DNA of 64,000 bases, from assembly GCA_040877545.1 (NCBI GenBank), contig JBBDNN010000006.1, forward strand, positions 108,929 to 172,928, read 5' to 3'. The notes below the pieces were generated by a model that was not told where the DNA came from, did no database searches, and saw only the letters and a program-made list of their open reading frames with translations. This document shows positions 36,785 to 44,519 of this stretch, piece after piece; position 1 is the stretch's first letter, and the number at the start of each line of letters is the position of its first letter. Both the position numbers and the translations under genes were made by a program. The stretch comes from Gracilimonas sp040877545 (GTDB taxonomy: Bacteria; Bacteroidota; Rhodothermia; Balneolales; Balneolaceae).

Positions 36785-38560
36785 GTGAGTAATAAAAAAA
36801 ACTCTGAAGCCGTCGATAGCAGATTAATTCGGCGGCTTTATTTTTTTCTAAAACCTTATCGGTGGTATGTTTTGCTGGCTATCGGGCTAACCCTGGCAGC
36901 TTCCTACCTTGGCACAATCCGCCCAAAGCTTACGCAAATTGCGGTAGATGATTACATAGCCTACCAGGATTTTGAAGGGCTCTGGTGGATTATAACTTTA
37001 TTAGGAGCAGCTTTACTTGGTGAATTTATCCTGCTGGTTTTTAATACCTATTTGACTCGCTGGTTCGGGCAGAACTCGTTGTATTTCTTAAGAAATACCA
37101 TCTTCAAAAAGATACAGCTGCTTAATGTTCAATTTTTTGATAAGAACCCGATTGGCCGGCTCATCACCCGTACGACAAGTGATATTGAAGCTTTAAGTGA
37201 GCTGCTTTCAGATGGCGTGGTCAATATTGTAGGTGATATGTTTCGAATTATTTTCATTCTCTACTTCATGTTTACCATGAGCTGGGAACTTAGCCTTGTT
37301 ACTATTGCCGTACTGCCGATTCTCTTTTACGCCACCTTCTGGTTTAAGGCAAAAGTACGTGTTTCCTTTTTAGAAGTAAGGGATAAAATAGCCCAACTGA
37401 ATTCGTTTGTACAGGAACATATCAATGGCATGGATATAGTTCAGCTTTTCAACCGGGAAAAAAAACAAGCAGAGAAATTTGAGAATATTAATGCGGGCCA
37501 TCGGAAAGCTTATATCGAGACTATTTTCTATTTTGCTATTTTTTGGCCCATTGTGGAAGTTGTTGCCAGCCTTGCTATGGCTCTCATAGTTTGGTACGGA
37601 GGTGCCCGTGCACTGATGGACGGTGTTACCTTTGGTGTGCTTTTGGCATTTATACAATATGCGCGGCAGTTTTTTCAACCCATTCGTGGTCTGTCTGAAA
37701 AGTTCAATACCTTGCAATCGGCACTTGCTTCATCGGAACGGATATTCAACGTCCTTGATACTAAAACAACTGTCATTGAAACTGAGCATCCTAAAAAAAT
37801 CACTGATCCAAAAGGAAAAATTGAATTTGAAAATGTTTGGTTCAGATACAATGAAACTGAAGAATATGTTCTTAAAGATGTTTCATTTACAGCCGAACCT
37901 GGTGATGATATTGCCATAGTAGGGGCTACTGGTGCAGGAAAAACCACCATTATAAACCTGCTGTTTCGGTTTTATGATATAGAACGAGGCAGTATAAAAC
38001 TGGATGGGGTAGATATCCGTGATCTGACGTTGCACGATCTGCGCTCCCACTTCGGATTAGTATTGCAGGATAATGCTCTTTTCTCTGGTTCTGTTTTGGA
38101 AAATATCACTTTAGGACATCCGGATATTACCAGGAAAGAAGTGGTTGATGCTTCAAAAAAAGTAGAAGCACATCGGTTTATCGATAAACTCCCCGAAACT
38201 TATGACTTTGTATTGCGGGAACGAGGAGCCTCACTTTCAATGGGCCAGCGACAGCTAATTTGTTTTGTGAGAGCACTCGTTTTTAATCCTGAAATTCTAA
38301 TTCTGGATGAAGCCACCTCCAGTGTCGACTCCGAGACGGAAGCCTTGGTAAATGCAGCCAGTAAAGTGATGATGGAAGGCCGTACCTCAGTTGTTGTGGC
38401 GCATCGCCTTTCCACTATCCAGTTCGCCGATAAGATTCTTGTGATGCATAAAGGGGAAATACGCGAAGCCGGAACTCATCAGGAATTAATTCTTCAGGAG
38501 AAGGGCATCTACAAAAAACTGTATGAGCTGCAATATAAAGATCAGTTAGTGGCTGGATAA
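36785..38560 (+). CDS. ABC exporter half-transporter, catalytic subunit
   Basis: 591 residues, GTG start at 36785. Six-helix membrane domain (about 20-305), then Walker A GATGAGKTT (380-388), signature LSMGQ (484-488), Walker B ILILDE (504-509, catalytic Glu509) and H-loop VAHRLST. The signature has Met at the second glycine, while the partner at 33645 has a standard LSGGQ. Together they form one full and one degenerate nucleotide site, as in TM287/288- or TmrAB-like heterodimers. Function probably export of a hydrophobic substrate. Confidence 0.9.
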   Translation: MSNKKNSEAVDSRLIRRLYFFLKPYRWYVLLAIGLTLAASYLGTIRPKLTQIAVDDYIAYQDFEGLWWIITLLGAALLGEFILLVFNTYLTRWFGQNSLYFLRNTIFKKIQLLNVQFFDKNPIGRLITRTTSDIEALSELLSDGVVNIVGDMFRIIFILYFMFTMSWELSLVTIAVLPILFYATFWFKAKVRVSFLEVRDKIAQLNSFVQEHINGMDIVQLFNREKKQAEKFENINAGHRKAYIETIFYFAIFWPIVEVVASLAMALIVWYGGARALMDGVTFGVLLAFIQYARQFFQPIRGLSEKFNTLQSALASSERIFNVLDTKTTVIETEHPKKITDPKGKIEFENVWFRYNETEEYVLKDVSFTAEPGDDIAIVGATGAGKTTIINLLFRFYDIERGSIKLDGVDIRDLTLHDLRSHFGLVLQDNALFSGSVLENITLGHPDITRKEVVDASKKVEAHRFIDKLPETYDFVLRERGASLSMGQRQLICFVRALVFNPEILILDEATSSVDSETEALVNAASKVMMEGRTSVVVAHRLSTIQFADKILVMHKGEIREAGTHQELILQEKGIYKKLYELQYKDQLVAG

Positions 38561-38592
38561 TATTAAAAGAAGGAAATAATTTCCTGCTGGAA

Positions 38593-38615
38593 AGCTGGTA
38601 ATCCGGCTGCTTTTT
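38593..38615 (+). terminator. Rho-independent terminator after the ABC genes
   Basis: Stem AGCTGG (38593-38598) and CCGGCT (38603-38608), loop TAAT, followed by GCTTTTT. The pairing includes a G-T wobble in one register. It follows the ABC stop by about 30 bases and precedes the DUF1080 gene start by 43 bases. Confidence 0.5.
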
Positions 38616-38657
38616 AGCCATATTAGTAGATATCCTAATGTCAATCTTCTTTACAAA

Positions 38658-39440
38658 ATGAATTCTACACAGAAATCTCTGATTTTAGCTTTTATATTTT
38701 TAGGAATTTCAACCACAGCATATACTCAACAGCACGGAGAGGAGATGAAACCTGAAGATACTGAATGGTATGAGCCAGTTCCTCCAAAAATAACCACCGG
38801 TGATGATCATTTCATGAAAGCACCATCAGATGCTATGGTATTATTTGATGGTTCGGATATGAGCAGCTGGAAATCTATTGAGGGAGGTGAGGTGCCTTGG
38901 GATATTGCTGATGGACATGTTACGGTTCGTCCGGGAACCGGCGATATTGAAACCCGTGATTCTTTCGGCAGTGTTCAGCTTTATATTGAATGGAGATCAC
39001 CTATGAATATGGAACACGAAGGGCAAGACAGGGGAAATAGTGGAATTTTCCTGCAAAGCCGGTATGAACTTCAGGTACTTGATGCTTATGATAATCCCAC
39101 TTATGTAAATGGAATGGCGGGAAGCATCTATAAACAAACTGCACCATTAGTAAATCCCGCAAAAAAACCGGGTGAGTGGCAATCATACAATATCGCCTAT
39201 ACGGCCCCTGTCTTTAATGATGATGGGACTGTGGAATCACCTGCACGAATCACTGTAATCTGGAATGGAGTTGTGGTTCAAAATAATACTGAGATTCTGG
39301 GGGATACTCCTTACATAGGTCTGCCGGAATATACTCCTCATGGGGATGCTCCAATACGGTTGCAGGATCATAATTCAGAAGTGAGCTACCGTTCTATTTG
39401 GATCAGGAAATTAGAGCCTGAGGCTACGGATAAACGGTAA
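38658..39440 (+). CDS. Secreted DUF1080 family protein (3-keto-disaccharide hydrolase fold)
   Basis: 260 residues, signal peptide (SLILAFIFLGISTTAYTQQ). DUF1080 landmarks: LFDGSDMSSWKSIEGGEVPW (about 66-85), DSFGSVQLYIEWRSPMN, RGNSGIFLQSRYELQVLDAYD (about 124-144) and GDAPIRLQDHNSEVSYRSIWI near the end. The family includes 3-keto-disaccharide hydrolases of Bacteroidota with a concanavalin-like fold. It stands alone here, on the strand of the ABC genes. Confidence 0.8.
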   Translation: MNSTQKSLILAFIFLGISTTAYTQQHGEEMKPEDTEWYEPVPPKITTGDDHFMKAPSDAMVLFDGSDMSSWKSIEGGEVPWDIADGHVTVRPGTGDIETRDSFGSVQLYIEWRSPMNMEHEGQDRGNSGIFLQSRYELQVLDAYDNPTYVNGMAGSIYKQTAPLVNPAKKPGEWQSYNIAYTAPVFNDDGTVESPARITVIWNGVVVQNNTEILGDTPYIGLPEYTPHGDAPIRLQDHNSEVSYRSIWIRKLEPEATDKR

Positions 39441-39485
39441 AAGCTTTGTGACATTTTCATGTAACAGGCTACTGATTTACCAAAA

Positions 39486-39515
39486 AAAAGGCCTGTATTT
39501 CACTACAGGCCTTTT
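39486..39515. terminator. Strong bidirectional terminator
   Basis: Twelve-base perfect stem AAAAGGCCTGTA (39486-39497) with TACAGGCCTTTT (39504-39515), loop of six bases (TTTCAC). Flanked by an A run on the left and Ts on the right, so it works for the plus-strand DUF1080 gene and for the minus-strand DUF4382 gene that ends at 39539. Confidence 0.9.
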
Positions 39516-39538
39516 GGTACATGTTTAAAGTAGGTGAA

Positions 39539-40330
39539 TTAATTTTCGTCTAATTCGAGGGTTTCTAAATCGTTAGTTTCTCCTATCACCACTTCAACAT
39601 CAGTTGTATCTCTGGCTTGATAATCTGTGTTAGTGGGGTCAATTGACACGGTGTAGCTGCCTTCTTCAAGACCAACCAAACGGAAGGTACCATCGGTTGT
39701 ATCAGCATAAGTTGAGGAAAGTGTATCGCCATTGGCTAATACATACACAATAGGTTTAGCTTCGGCAGGTGAAATGGTACCAGCAATATTTCCAGAAAGC
39801 GCTTGATTTGTAGCCTTAATAACTGGTTTTAAGAGGTAACCTTGGTTTCCTGTTACAACTACAGACCTGTTGGCATCAAAATCCAGAAGAAGTACATATA
39901 CTATATCTGCTTCTATTTCAGCATTTACGTTAAGCTTAATGCCGGTTTGACTTCCGCTTGGAACAAACATGTCGTGAGATTCGCCGTCTTTAACTACTGA
40001 ATGACCATCTGAACTTAACACAAGTCTTATTTGCTCATAGGTTCCCGTTTCAAGTTCTACTTCGCCCAGGGGAGCCAACACGCCATTGGTTAGTTCCAGT
40101 AAGTCAAACACTTGTTGAGGTTCGCCAACGGTTATCCAACCTTCTTCATCAGATCCGTTATTCACTTCTACTCTTTCAATGAATACGTTTACTTCATCAT
40201 AACTTGCGGGGGCATCATGAAGCAACACTTGTAATTTACCGACATTACTGTCTGATTGAGTGCATCCTACTGCCACAAAAGAGGAAATAATTAAGGCTGT
40301 AAATAATTTGTAGAAATTTAATCTGTTCAT
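39539..40330 (-). CDS. DUF4382 lipoprotein
   Basis: 263 residues. The signal ends in AVGC at residue 23, a lipobox, so it is membrane-anchored. The DUF4382 domain is seen at about 30-170 (KLQVLLHDAPASYDEVNVFIERVEV, then LSSDGHSVVKDGESHDMFVP); a carboxypeptidase-regulatory-like strand set follows (about 185-260, FRLVGLEEGSYTVSID). An ECF-type promoter with a twin upstream of the sigma operon lies 28 bases before the start, so it is probably a member of that regulon. Its function in the envelope is not known. Confidence 0.8.
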   Translation of the reverse strand: MNRLNFYKLFTALIISSFVAVGCTQSDSNVGKLQVLLHDAPASYDEVNVFIERVEVNNGSDEEGWITVGEPQQVFDLLELTNGVLAPLGEVELETGTYEQIRLVLSSDGHSVVKDGESHDMFVPSGSQTGIKLNVNAEIEADIVYVLLLDFDANRSVVVTGNQGYLLKPVIKATNQALSGNIAGTISPAEAKPIVYVLANGDTLSSTYADTTDGTFRLVGLEEGSYTVSIDPTNTDYQARDTTDVEVVIGETNDLETLELDEN

Positions 40331-40357
40331 TTTAAATATTTTTAATTTGGGTTCTGC

Positions 40358-40396
40358 TCATGCGACGACTAACAATGACTTTGGTTACTGAAAAAA
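40358..40396 (-). promoter_or_regulatory. ECF-sigma-type promoter for the DUF4382 gene
   Basis: On the minus strand: CAGTAACC (40383-40390) as the -35 element, 15 bases to the CGTC core, and GTCGTCGCATGA (40358-40369) as the -10 region. AAC in the -35 and CGTC in the -10 are classic ECF features. A copy with the same spacing lies at 44018-44054 upstream of the sigma gene. The translation start is 28 bases further down. Confidence 0.7.
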
Positions 40397-40493
40397 AGAA
40401 ATAGTTTTAGACAGGCAGGAAATGATGACAGGAGGAAGGAATTCTCTGTTCTACCACAATTTCAAAATGTGATAAAATAAATTTGATAGGATT

Positions 40494-41414
40494 TTACTGT
40501 TGTCCATTCCCAGAATTTCCTCTGCCAGGAAGATTCTCTGGCCTTCCGGGAACTCCAGCAGGAGGACCGCCGCCAATTTTACCATCGAATAAGCTCTGTA
40601 GGATTTCAGCAGCTGGTGAGCCAGCTTGTATTTGCTCAAAAATACCATTGGCTATACTGTTGGAGGGTAGCTGTCCTTTATTCTGGGCCATCTGCATTGC
40701 TGAAGGCAGCTTTTGTAGGTCTGATGAACCAAAACCACCTTTTAAGGCTCTTATTATTAGTTTTTGAGATATATCCAAATTGCCATTGCTTGTGGGCAAA
40801 TCAGCTAAAATATTTAATGAGGTCACCATTTCTGAGGTGTTAACTTGGGAAAGGATTTCATCACTCTTCAATTCATTCATAAAATTAGCGACAGATTCTT
40901 CGGGAATACCCTGACTCAAAGCCCGCCCTGCACTGTTGAGCATATTATTTCTGAATTGTTGCGAAGAACCTTCAGACTCGGTGCGTTCGAGCATTCTTTG
41001 CACACTGCGTTCCTGTAACCATGGATCAACAATACCGACGGATTGCTGAGTGGCTTTTTGCAGGCGTTGCAGTACATTAATTAATACTTGATCCGGGATA
41101 TTCTTTGCTAAACCTTCGAAAGTTTTTTCGAGAAGTTTATCGAATGGGAGGTTATCCTCTGCAAGCGCCACTGCCGGCTCTAAAATATCAGCCAATTTCC
41201 CTTCACTAATACCATTCATGTTTGCCCGTTCCTGCAATCTGGTAATAAGAGATTCTTCTATTCCAAGTTCTTCGGCTTTTTCAGATAAAATCGAAAAGGA
41301 TGTTTGTTGGGCATAACTGGATGCAGGAAATAAGCCGAGCAAACACAGCAAAGCCAGTTTTACGAAAACAGATACTAAATATATTAATTTTTTCATGTGA
41401 TTTTGATTACTCAT
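40494..41414 (-). CDS. Exported helical protein of the sigma operon
   Basis: 306 residues, not recognised. Signal peptide about 9-35 (VKLALLCLLGLFPASSYAQQ). The body is alpha-helical with repeated NISEGKLADIL-type segments (LGIEESLITRLQERA, GISEGKLADILEPAVALAE, IPEESVANFMNELKSD), which suggests an alpha-solenoid of short repeats. The last 35 residues are Gly/Pro-rich (GGPPAGVPGRPENLPGRG). Its start overlaps the end of the preceding barrel gene by four bases, so it is the last gene of the sigma operon. No enzymatic motif. Confidence 0.6.
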   Translation of the reverse strand: MSNQNHMKKLIYLVSVFVKLALLCLLGLFPASSYAQQTSFSILSEKAEELGIEESLITRLQERANMNGISEGKLADILEPAVALAEDNLPFDKLLEKTFEGLAKNIPDQVLINVLQRLQKATQQSVGIVDPWLQERSVQRMLERTESEGSSQQFRNNMLNSAGRALSQGIPEESVANFMNELKSDEILSQVNTSEMVTSLNILADLPTSNGNLDISQKLIIRALKGGFGSSDLQKLPSAMQMAQNKGQLPSNSIANGIFEQIQAGSPAAEILQSLFDGKIGGGPPAGVPGRPENLPGRGNSGNGQQ

Positions 41415-42676
41415 TCCACGGTTAAAACGGCGTTAGTACCATCGAAGCTGTCTTTAATGGTGTAAACATTATTCGAAAATTCCAGCCATTCTTCTTCGGT
41501 ACCATTTATAAGCAGAATTCTATATTCATAGAGACCTGTTTCGAGTTTCATTTCTGTTTTATAATTATTTTTTCGCACTTCGATCAATGGTATTCCAGGT
41601 TTCTCCCAATTATTAAAATCTCCAATCAGGAATAGATTTCCCTTACCTCGATATTTTACTCTTATAGATTGTTTGTCAGACTCTTCCATCCATTTGGGTT
41701 CTATATAATTTTTACCGGATGTTGGTAGTGTTGGATTCAGGTTAAACCGAATACCACCGGAAATTTGCACATCCCCAATAGAATTTTCTATGGCTGAAGA
41801 TTGATAAAAAGAGTTTTCTGAAGCTATAAAGATAGAAATGTTTTTTTTGAGTGGATATGCCCCTTCCAGCTTGAGCTTAAAAATTTGATCGCTTATAGTT
41901 TGAGTATCTGTTGTATGTGTAGGTGGTCCGGTGGGAGGTGGTCCCGGCTCATTTCCCGAATCTATTGTTACAGTTGCCTCAGAATTATAATTAATAAACT
42001 GTAATTCAGAGGTTATTTTACTTCCGTTAGGAAACAAATGACTTACCGAAACGGCAGCAGATAACCCATCTTGTATAGCGGGTATGTTTTCCAGGCTTCC
42101 ATAAAGCCCGGCCTTTAACTGCCAGCGAAATGCCGGCCATGACTCAATTTCAAGAGCATACGAATCTATACGATTTTTAGAGTTCAAACTATCCTGATAA
42201 CCCACATATTCTCTGAGATTCGAACCAACTTTCAAGTTCAAAGAAGTAAAAGCCGATGGAAACCAAGTGACAAAAGGTTGAACCCAATGTAAGCTTCTTG
42301 TGAAGTTGGATTGAAAACTGCTTGTTCCAATGTTAACTCCAGCATGTATATTCGGTTTTAATTGTCCGACATATTTTGCATAAGCAAGATATCCTCTCCA
42401 GGTAGCTTGATTATCAAAAAACGGCTCGTAAACATAACCACCACTTACTTCAACATTGTGGTTTTCTTTATCCCAGGAAAGTTGTCCAAAAGTTGATGCA
42501 AGGCCATATCCTGAATTATAGGTTCTATCCCATTCAGAAAAAAATGGATTAAGATATGTGTTGGTTGAGTACCCTGCCCTTAGTTCAGACATAAAAGTCA
42601 TTTGGATATCCTGAGACTGAGAAAGTATAGGTACTAAGACTGTTGAAATTACCATGATATAAGATTTTAAACTCAT
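41411..42676 (-). CDS. Outer-membrane barrel protein with C-terminal CBM48/AMPK-type domain
   Basis: 421 residues. Signal sequence about 1-22, then a beta-strand region that reads as an outer-membrane barrel (YSTNTYLNPFFSEWDRTYN start typical of family members, to about residue 330). Residues about 335-421 hold an E-set glycogen-binding-type domain (FLIGDFNNWEKPGIPL), the same GDFNNW motif as in the preceding gene product. Four-base overlap with both neighbours, hence co-translated. Probably a surface glycan-binding protein; ligand unknown. Confidence 0.7.
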   Translation of the reverse strand: MSLKSYIMVISTVLVPILSQSQDIQMTFMSELRAGYSTNTYLNPFFSEWDRTYNSGYGLASTFGQLSWDKENHNVEVSGGYVYEPFFDNQATWRGYLAYAKYVGQLKPNIHAGVNIGTSSFQSNFTRSLHWVQPFVTWFPSAFTSLNLKVGSNLREYVGYQDSLNSKNRIDSYALEIESWPAFRWQLKAGLYGSLENIPAIQDGLSAAVSVSHLFPNGSKITSELQFINYNSEATVTIDSGNEPGPPPTGPPTHTTDTQTISDQIFKLKLEGAYPLKKNISIFIASENSFYQSSAIENSIGDVQISGGIRFNLNPTLPTSGKNYIEPKWMEESDKQSIRVKYRGKGNLFLIGDFNNWEKPGIPLIEVRKNNYKTEMKLETGLYEYRILLINGTEEEWLEFSNNVYTIKDSFDGTNAVLTVE

Positions 42677-43386
42677 AGATATATAAGCGCATTTTTATTG
42701 CCAAAGCCATCGTCCTCATACATGCTGGCAAGCGGGTCGGTTACCCATTTATCATCATTTACAATAAACATATATTTATTTTCTCCACGTGGCATGGTTA
42801 CAAATCCAGTCCATACTTCCTGACCATTTACTTGCTTTCTGGTTAAAGAAACGGGATTCCAATTATTAAAATCTCCGGCAATAGAAATGTTTTCAGCATT
42901 TTCATCTACATATATAAATCGCACCATTACAGGGTCTTCCTTTTCTGATATAGTTTGAGTTTGAAAAGATTGTTCATTAGTAGAATCAACATAATTTGTT
43001 TGGGTGAAATAAAAAGGCACAGCAGGAAGCATGATTAGCAACAAAATTAAGCCTAAAGCAAAAGCTGGCCTTAGTTGAAAGCTTTTGGGGGTAAAAAACT
43101 CTTCAATCCATTCAGAAATCTTGTTGATGAAGTGCGAATGATAGACTTGGGGTGAAGTTTCTTCCTTCTGCTTTATTTGCATCAACACTTTATTGGTAAA
43201 GCCATCAGGTACTTCAAAAGAAGTGCTTGAAAATTCGGGGGCATTAATTGATTTGCGCAGGAATATATCGAAATGCATAGCGGATCTTAATTCATCATCA
43301 TCAGCTATTATATGAAGTGCTTCCTTCTCTTTATCAGGAGATAATTCTTCATCCAAAAATTTTTGAAGTAATTCTATTTTGTTCAT
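42673..43386 (-). CDS. Membrane anti-sigma candidate with periplasmic CBM48-type domain
   Basis: 237 residues. N-terminal soluble part (about 1-110) with the anti-sigma pattern IELLQKFLDEELSPDKEKEAL; one membrane helix (about 112-133, ALGLILLLIMLPAVPFYF); then a linker and a C-terminal glycogen-binding (AMPK/CBM48) domain (about 150-237) with ISIAGDFNNWNPVSL and MFIVNDDKWVTDPLA. Nine bases after the sigma gene. The domain facing the periplasm is unusual for an anti-sigma protein and could sense a polysaccharide or the envelope state. No zinc motif is seen, so anti-sigma activity is inferred from place and topology. Confidence 0.75.
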   Translation of the reverse strand: MNKIELLQKFLDEELSPDKEKEALHIIADDDELRSAMHFDIFLRKSINAPEFSSTSFEVPDGFTNKVLMQIKQKEETSPQVYHSHFINKISEWIEEFFTPKSFQLRPAFALGLILLLIMLPAVPFYFTQTNYVDSTNEQSFQTQTISEKEDPVMVRFIYVDENAENISIAGDFNNWNPVSLTRKQVNGQEVWTGFVTMPRGENKYMFIVNDDKWVTDPLASMYEDDGFGNKNALIYL

Positions 43387-43394
43387 GATTGCCT

Positions 43395-43958
43395 TTACAT
43401 TTTATTATTCATGAAATCTCTTAATTCACCTCGTGCACGGTGCACACGTTGCTTAAGAGCATTTACATTTACATTCAGCTGTTCCGACATTTCCTTATAA
43501 GAAAAGCCATCTCGATATTTCATTAAAAAAGCTTCTGCAAAATCAGGAGTTATGGATACCAAGGCTTTACTTAAAATGAGATTTATCTCTTTTCTTTCTA
43601 CCTCATGATCTGGCGCCTCACTATGGCTTAAAATGTCATTAAGCTCATAACTTTGCATCTCACTAAAATTCTTGTTCTGCCTGCGTACATTTTTTGCATA
43701 ATCACGGCAATGATTCATTCCAATAACATACAGCCATGAAGAGAATTTCGACCTTCCATCAAATGTTTCCAGTCGCTCATAGGTCTTTACAAAAATCTGT
43801 TGCGCCAATTCTTCAGCTTCATCCTCCCTCTTCACAAACCTGCGCACAATATGGAAAATCATAGGTGCGTATTTATCTATGAGATACGAGTATGAATTCG
43901 GTTTACCGGCTAAAATATCCTCAACAACTTGTATATCTGAATTCTTAAATTTCTGCAT
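43395..43958 (-). CDS. ECF RNA polymerase sigma factor of the CBM48 operon
   Basis: 187 residues. Region 2: RFVKREDEAEELAQQIFVKTYERL and SSWLYVIGMNHCRDYAK; region 4: FAEAFLMKYRDGFSYKEMSEQL and VNALKQRVHRARGELR with the recognition helix. First gene of a four-gene operon (sigma, anti-sigma candidate, barrel, helical protein). The ECF-type promoter 60 bases upstream has the same elements as the one before the DUF4382 gene, which suggests positive autoregulation. Distinct from the sigma factor at 1571. Confidence 0.92.
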   Translation of the reverse strand: MQKFKNSDIQVVEDILAGKPNSYSYLIDKYAPMIFHIVRRFVKREDEAEELAQQIFVKTYERLETFDGRSKFSSWLYVIGMNHCRDYAKNVRRQNKNFSEMQSYELNDILSHSEAPDHEVERKEINLILSKALVSITPDFAEAFLMKYRDGFSYKEMSEQLNVNVNALKQRVHRARGELRDFMNNKM

Positions 43959-44017
43959 TTAGCACTGCCCACAGATGATTAAGCTGATAAAATACTTTAT
44001 AAAATTCCTTCTGCTAT

Positions 44018-44054
44018 TCATGCGACGACTATAATACTATATGGTTACTGAAAA
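44018..44054 (-). promoter_or_regulatory. ECF-sigma-type promoter of the sigma operon
   Basis: On the minus strand: TTTTCAGTAACC (-35; CAGTAACC at 44043-44050), then GTCGTCGCATGA (-10; 44018-44029), with a 15-base spacer to CGTC. Identical in both core blocks and spacing to 40358-40396, including the TTTTCAG lead-in, while the bases between differ, which is the pattern expected of a promoter and not of a duplicated repeat. Confidence 0.7.
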
Positions 44055-44202
44055 TACTTAGAATATTTTAATCCATGTATAAAGCTTATTGCGCCCAATA
44101 AAAGTATGGGAATTAATCGGGCACAAATCGTGCTAAATTTAGTAGGAATACTATAGGAAGATATATTCTCAAAGTTGTATCATTAAGTTAACGTATAAAA
44201 TT

Positions 44203-44493
44203 ATGGCATTATCAAAAAAGAACTCCAAAATAAAGAAGAACTCAAAATTGAAACGAAATTTAGAAGACAACATTTACGATGCAGCCGATACTATTCAAGT
44301 ACAGGCTGGACAGACTTATGATGCTCTTCTGGATCGGTTACAGTACGAACGGGAGGGCCTTGAACGGGCGATGAGGCATGAATACCGAAATGCCCGGAGA
44401 TATATACGTGCTCATCCCGAACAAGGTCTTGGTGTAGCTTTTCTGGCCGGTCTCGCGATTGGTATCCTGCTGGTAAGCAGTGGAAAAGACTGA
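44203..44493 (+). CDS. Small DUF883/YqjD-like membrane-anchored protein
   Basis: 96 residues: basic N-terminus, a helical middle (DAADTIQVQAGQTYDALLD) and one C-terminal membrane helix (GLGVAFLAGLAIGILLVSSG). Length and topology resemble the DUF883 (ElaB/YqjD) ribosome-binding inner-membrane proteins. It ends 26 bases before prfB. Divergent from the sigma operon, with a 244-base shared upstream region. Confidence 0.65.
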   Translation: MALSKKNSKIKKNSKLKRNLEDNIYDAADTIQVQAGQTYDALLDRLQYEREGLERAMRHEYRNARRYIRAHPEQGLGVAFLAGLAIGILLVSSGKD

Positions 44494-44519
44494 TCTTCTT
44501 TAAATAACAAAAGTAATAG

